Source: JAGIBJ01 sp032119595
GTDB taxonomy: Bacteria; Actinomycetota; Thermoleophilia; Solirubrobacterales; Solirubrobacteraceae
Direction: 5' to 3'
Assembly: GCA_032119595.1 (NCBI GenBank)
Contig: JAUMBQ010000015.1
Span: 1 to 17,713 of the forward strand
Length of the DNA stretch: 17,713 nt
Shown here: positions 17,201 through 17,713 of the stretch, in pieces
Position numbering within the stretch: position 1 is the stretch's first letter
How the letters are laid out: every line of letters begins with the position of its first letter
Program-made: the position numbers and the translations under genes
Notes under the pieces: model-generated
Told to the model about the DNA's origin: nothing
The model's input: only the letters and a program-made list of their open reading frames with translations
Database searches by the model: none

Positions 17201-17677
17201 CAGGGTCCCGCTGGCACCAATGGCACCAATGGCACCAATGGCGCGAAGGGTGACGCGGGCGAGCCCGGCGCCAAGGGCGATACGGGTGCCCAGGGCGCAG
17301 CCGGCGCCAAAGGCGACACCGGCCCGCAGGGCGCGACTGGTCCGGCCGGCAAGGACGGGACCTTCTCGTTCACGGCCAACCGCACGTCGGTATCGGTCCG
17401 TCGCGGCGGGCTGGCCAAGTTGACGCTGGTCTTCTCGAACCAGACCACGGCCAAAGTCGGCAAGGGCTCGGCTTCGGCGTCGGGTCCGGCGGCGCTGGAT
17501 CTGCGCGGTGACCGCACGGCGATCGTCAACTCGCTCAAGGCCGGCCAGACGCGCACCGTTCAGCTCCCGGTGCGCATCGGCCGCCTCGCGCGGGTCGGTA
17601 CGCACAAGGTCACGCTGACGCTGCGCGTCGATGGGCAGACCGTCAAGCGCGAAGTCACGATCCGCGTCAAGCGCTAA
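14264..17677 (+). CDS. Large secreted multidomain protein: SdiA-regulated-type propeller, cadherin-like, two lamin-tail-like, Ig-like, collagen-like and C-terminal Ig-like domains
   Basis: This is a 1137-residue exported protein. The signal peptide carries a twin-arginine-like GRRGRAFVVG (9-18) and likely cleavage near A35 (ASA/AP). Residues ~40-325 form an SdiA-regulated-type propeller (EASGVTYNAATDSLFVAGDG, DTEGITAIGGGQFVMTEE, THEGVTADNDGNVYVVSEEG). Residues ~330-440 are cadherin-like (NQAPTAVTLTG, MPEN, SVTDDGIGTNTLSVTGPDAS). Two lamin-tail-like repeats of about 177 residues start at 444 and 621 (IVSEVxPWxS, DWWELTN, GFxIGxxTGxGIGLS). An Ig-like choice-of-anchor domain covers ~797-905 with two cysteines (DRCTAV, QTCRVQ). 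The collagen-like tract covers ~912-1034, and a C-terminal Ig-like domain (1035-1137) follows. It is probably a cell-surface adhesin or scaffold. ATG 14264 is chosen because the signal peptide starts there and a weak GGA precedes it; earlier in-frame starts lack support. Confidence 0.85.
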   Translation: MSAHSPLFGRRGRAFVVGLAAGSTLIGLSAHTASAAPLTGIDLSTYQRVGRYDLPEPTRTTPPEAGALLAQEASGVTYNAATDSLFVAGDGSRSVTQVSKTGQLIDSMTLPTGASSQGTEFYDTEGITAIGGGQFVMTEERNRQLVRFTYAANTTLQRVDTKTVKLGTTIGNVGLEGLTWDPTTSGFIVAKEKDPLGLFATTIDWDAGTASNGSASTVNSTNLFDPTLIGTSDLSDVFALSNLSTLTGADADNLLIVSQEAGKVVEVSRTGEVKSSFTLVADAGNPLSIQDQTHEGVTADNDGNVYVVSEEGGGDIDHPQLWVYAPSSTPNQAPTAVTLTGATTSMPENTSTTTRVKVAGVSVTDDGIGTNTLSVTGPDASAFEVDSTGLYLKAGTALSHAAKSSYEVAVAVDDTTLGATPDATSSSLTLAIAAVTPAAEATSVIVSEVSPWSSGNSPYASDWWELTNVGTTTVDLTGWKFDDSSAAFGTAVALTGVSTLAPGESAVFVEGDSTKVDAFKTAWFGATVPAGFKIGTFTGSGIGLSTDGDQVNVFDGAGTRLTGIAFGASTTGQTFENSAGLGAATGTPPTVSALSVAGQKGAFTAGSETGSPGIAPVATPLIVSEVAPWGSNDATYAADWWELTNTSTKAIDLSGFKVDDSSGAFASAAALSGVTTLAPGQSAIFLEGDAVKTAAFTSAWFGNSVPAGFQIGFYTGAGIGLSGNGDAVNVFNASGDRVTGISFGANTANVSFDNHAGLGSFTLPLPAVTALSVVGQHGAFLAHDQIASPGTIASATVGPKLTVDVPTFPSQPVGTTGLGQWVTATNSGDADVTVARVAIHESNDDSAGDFLLSADRCTAVTLTPGQTCRVQVRFAPGRANATSAATLAFTSNVAGSPTNVALTGTSTGLPTGPAGPTGPTGPTGPTGPIGPTGPTGPIGPTGPTGPTGPIGPTGPIGPTGPIGPTGPIGPTGPIGPTGPQGPAGTNGTNGTNGAKGDAGEPGAKGDTGAQGAAGAKGDTGPQGATGPAGKDGTFSFTANRTSVSVRRGGLAKLTLVFSNQTTAKVGKGSASASGPAALDLRGDRTAIVNSLKAGQTRTVQLPVRIGRLARVGTHKVTLTLRVDGQTVKREVTIRVKR
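15593..16651 (+). repeat. Tandem duplication of a lamin-tail-like domain (about 177 codons each)
   Basis: Copy 1 starts at 15593 and copy 2 at 16124, an offset of 531 bp. Shared residues include IVSEV-PW, DWWELTN, FDDSS/VDDSS, LAPGxSAxFxEGD, AWFG, VPAGFxIG and GxGIGLSxxGD. They are clearly related but diverged, so this is an old duplication rather than a recent copy. Confidence 0.85.
16997..17215 (+). repeat. Collagen-like Gly-Pro-Thr/Ile repeat encoded by an 18-bp DNA unit
   Basis: The tract encodes Gly-x-y triplets, mostly GPT and GPI. From about 17045 to 17190 the DNA itself repeats the 18-mer GGTCCGATTGGTCCGACC nearly perfectly. It uses GGT and ATT, while flanking triplets and the rest of the gene prefer GGC and ATC. 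Imperfect Gly-x-y triplets (GTN, GAK, GEP) continue to about 17360. Confidence 0.9.
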
Positions 17678-17713
17678 GCCCAGAAGTGGTGGCGCCGGGC
17701 GACGGGGGGTTGC

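Noticed and set aside
15125..17605. Long open frame of 826 codons on the minus strand inside the large surface-protein gene
   Set aside because: It is antisense to a gene with a signal peptide and recognisable domains. Its composition is Arg/Gly-rich, and its repeats merely mirror the collagen-like DNA. High-GC codon bias explains the lack of stops.

Overview
This is GC-rich DNA with bacterial gene organisation, using GTG, TTG and ATG starts. It most resembles an actinobacterium, and perhaps the Thermoleophilia/Solirubrobacterales (inference). The reasons are a rifampin-phosphotransferase (rph) remnant behind a palindrome of the actinobacterial rifamycin-associated type, secreted proteins with Pro-Thr stalks and Ig-like C-terminal domains, and YcaQ-like and AlkD-like repair genes. 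No RNA gene, CRISPR array, insertion sequence or phage gene was seen.

Layout. (1) 1-728 is the 3' end of a secreted or surface protein with a long Thr-Pro stalk. (2) 899-7719 on the minus strand is a tightly packed six-gene set that looks like one operon. In order of transcription it encodes a fumarylacetoacetate-hydrolase-fold enzyme, a FAD aromatic monooxygenase, an NmrA-type NAD(P)-binding protein, a type I extradiol dioxygenase, and two tandem paralogous methyltransferase-like proteins. The first of these two paralogues has lost its SAM-binding core. A divergent TetR gene (7931-8569) faces the operon across a region with two palindromes and a candidate promoter. The enzymes suggest oxygenation of an aromatic ring, meta-type ring opening, then C-C hydrolysis; the substrate cannot be read from the sequence. 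(3) 8572-8960 holds a decayed rph gene whose ribosome binding site, start codon and upstream palindrome survive. (4) 9083-11651 holds a YcaQ/AlkX-type DNA glycosylase gene, a convergent AlkD-like gene and a YchJ-like gene. (5) 11699-12588 holds a small protein gene translationally coupled to a second TetR gene. (6) 12669-17677 holds two divergent secreted proteins: a propeller-like protein on minus, and on plus a 1137-residue multidomain protein with an SdiA-regulated-type propeller, a cadherin-like domain, two lamin-tail-like repeats, a collagen-like tract and a C-terminal Ig-like domain.

The most striking observations are the rph remnant kept behind an intact 19-bp RAE-like palindrome, the pseudo-methyltransferase coupled to its intact paralogue, the palindromes in the operon/TetR divergent region, and the recently expanded collagen-like DNA repeat.
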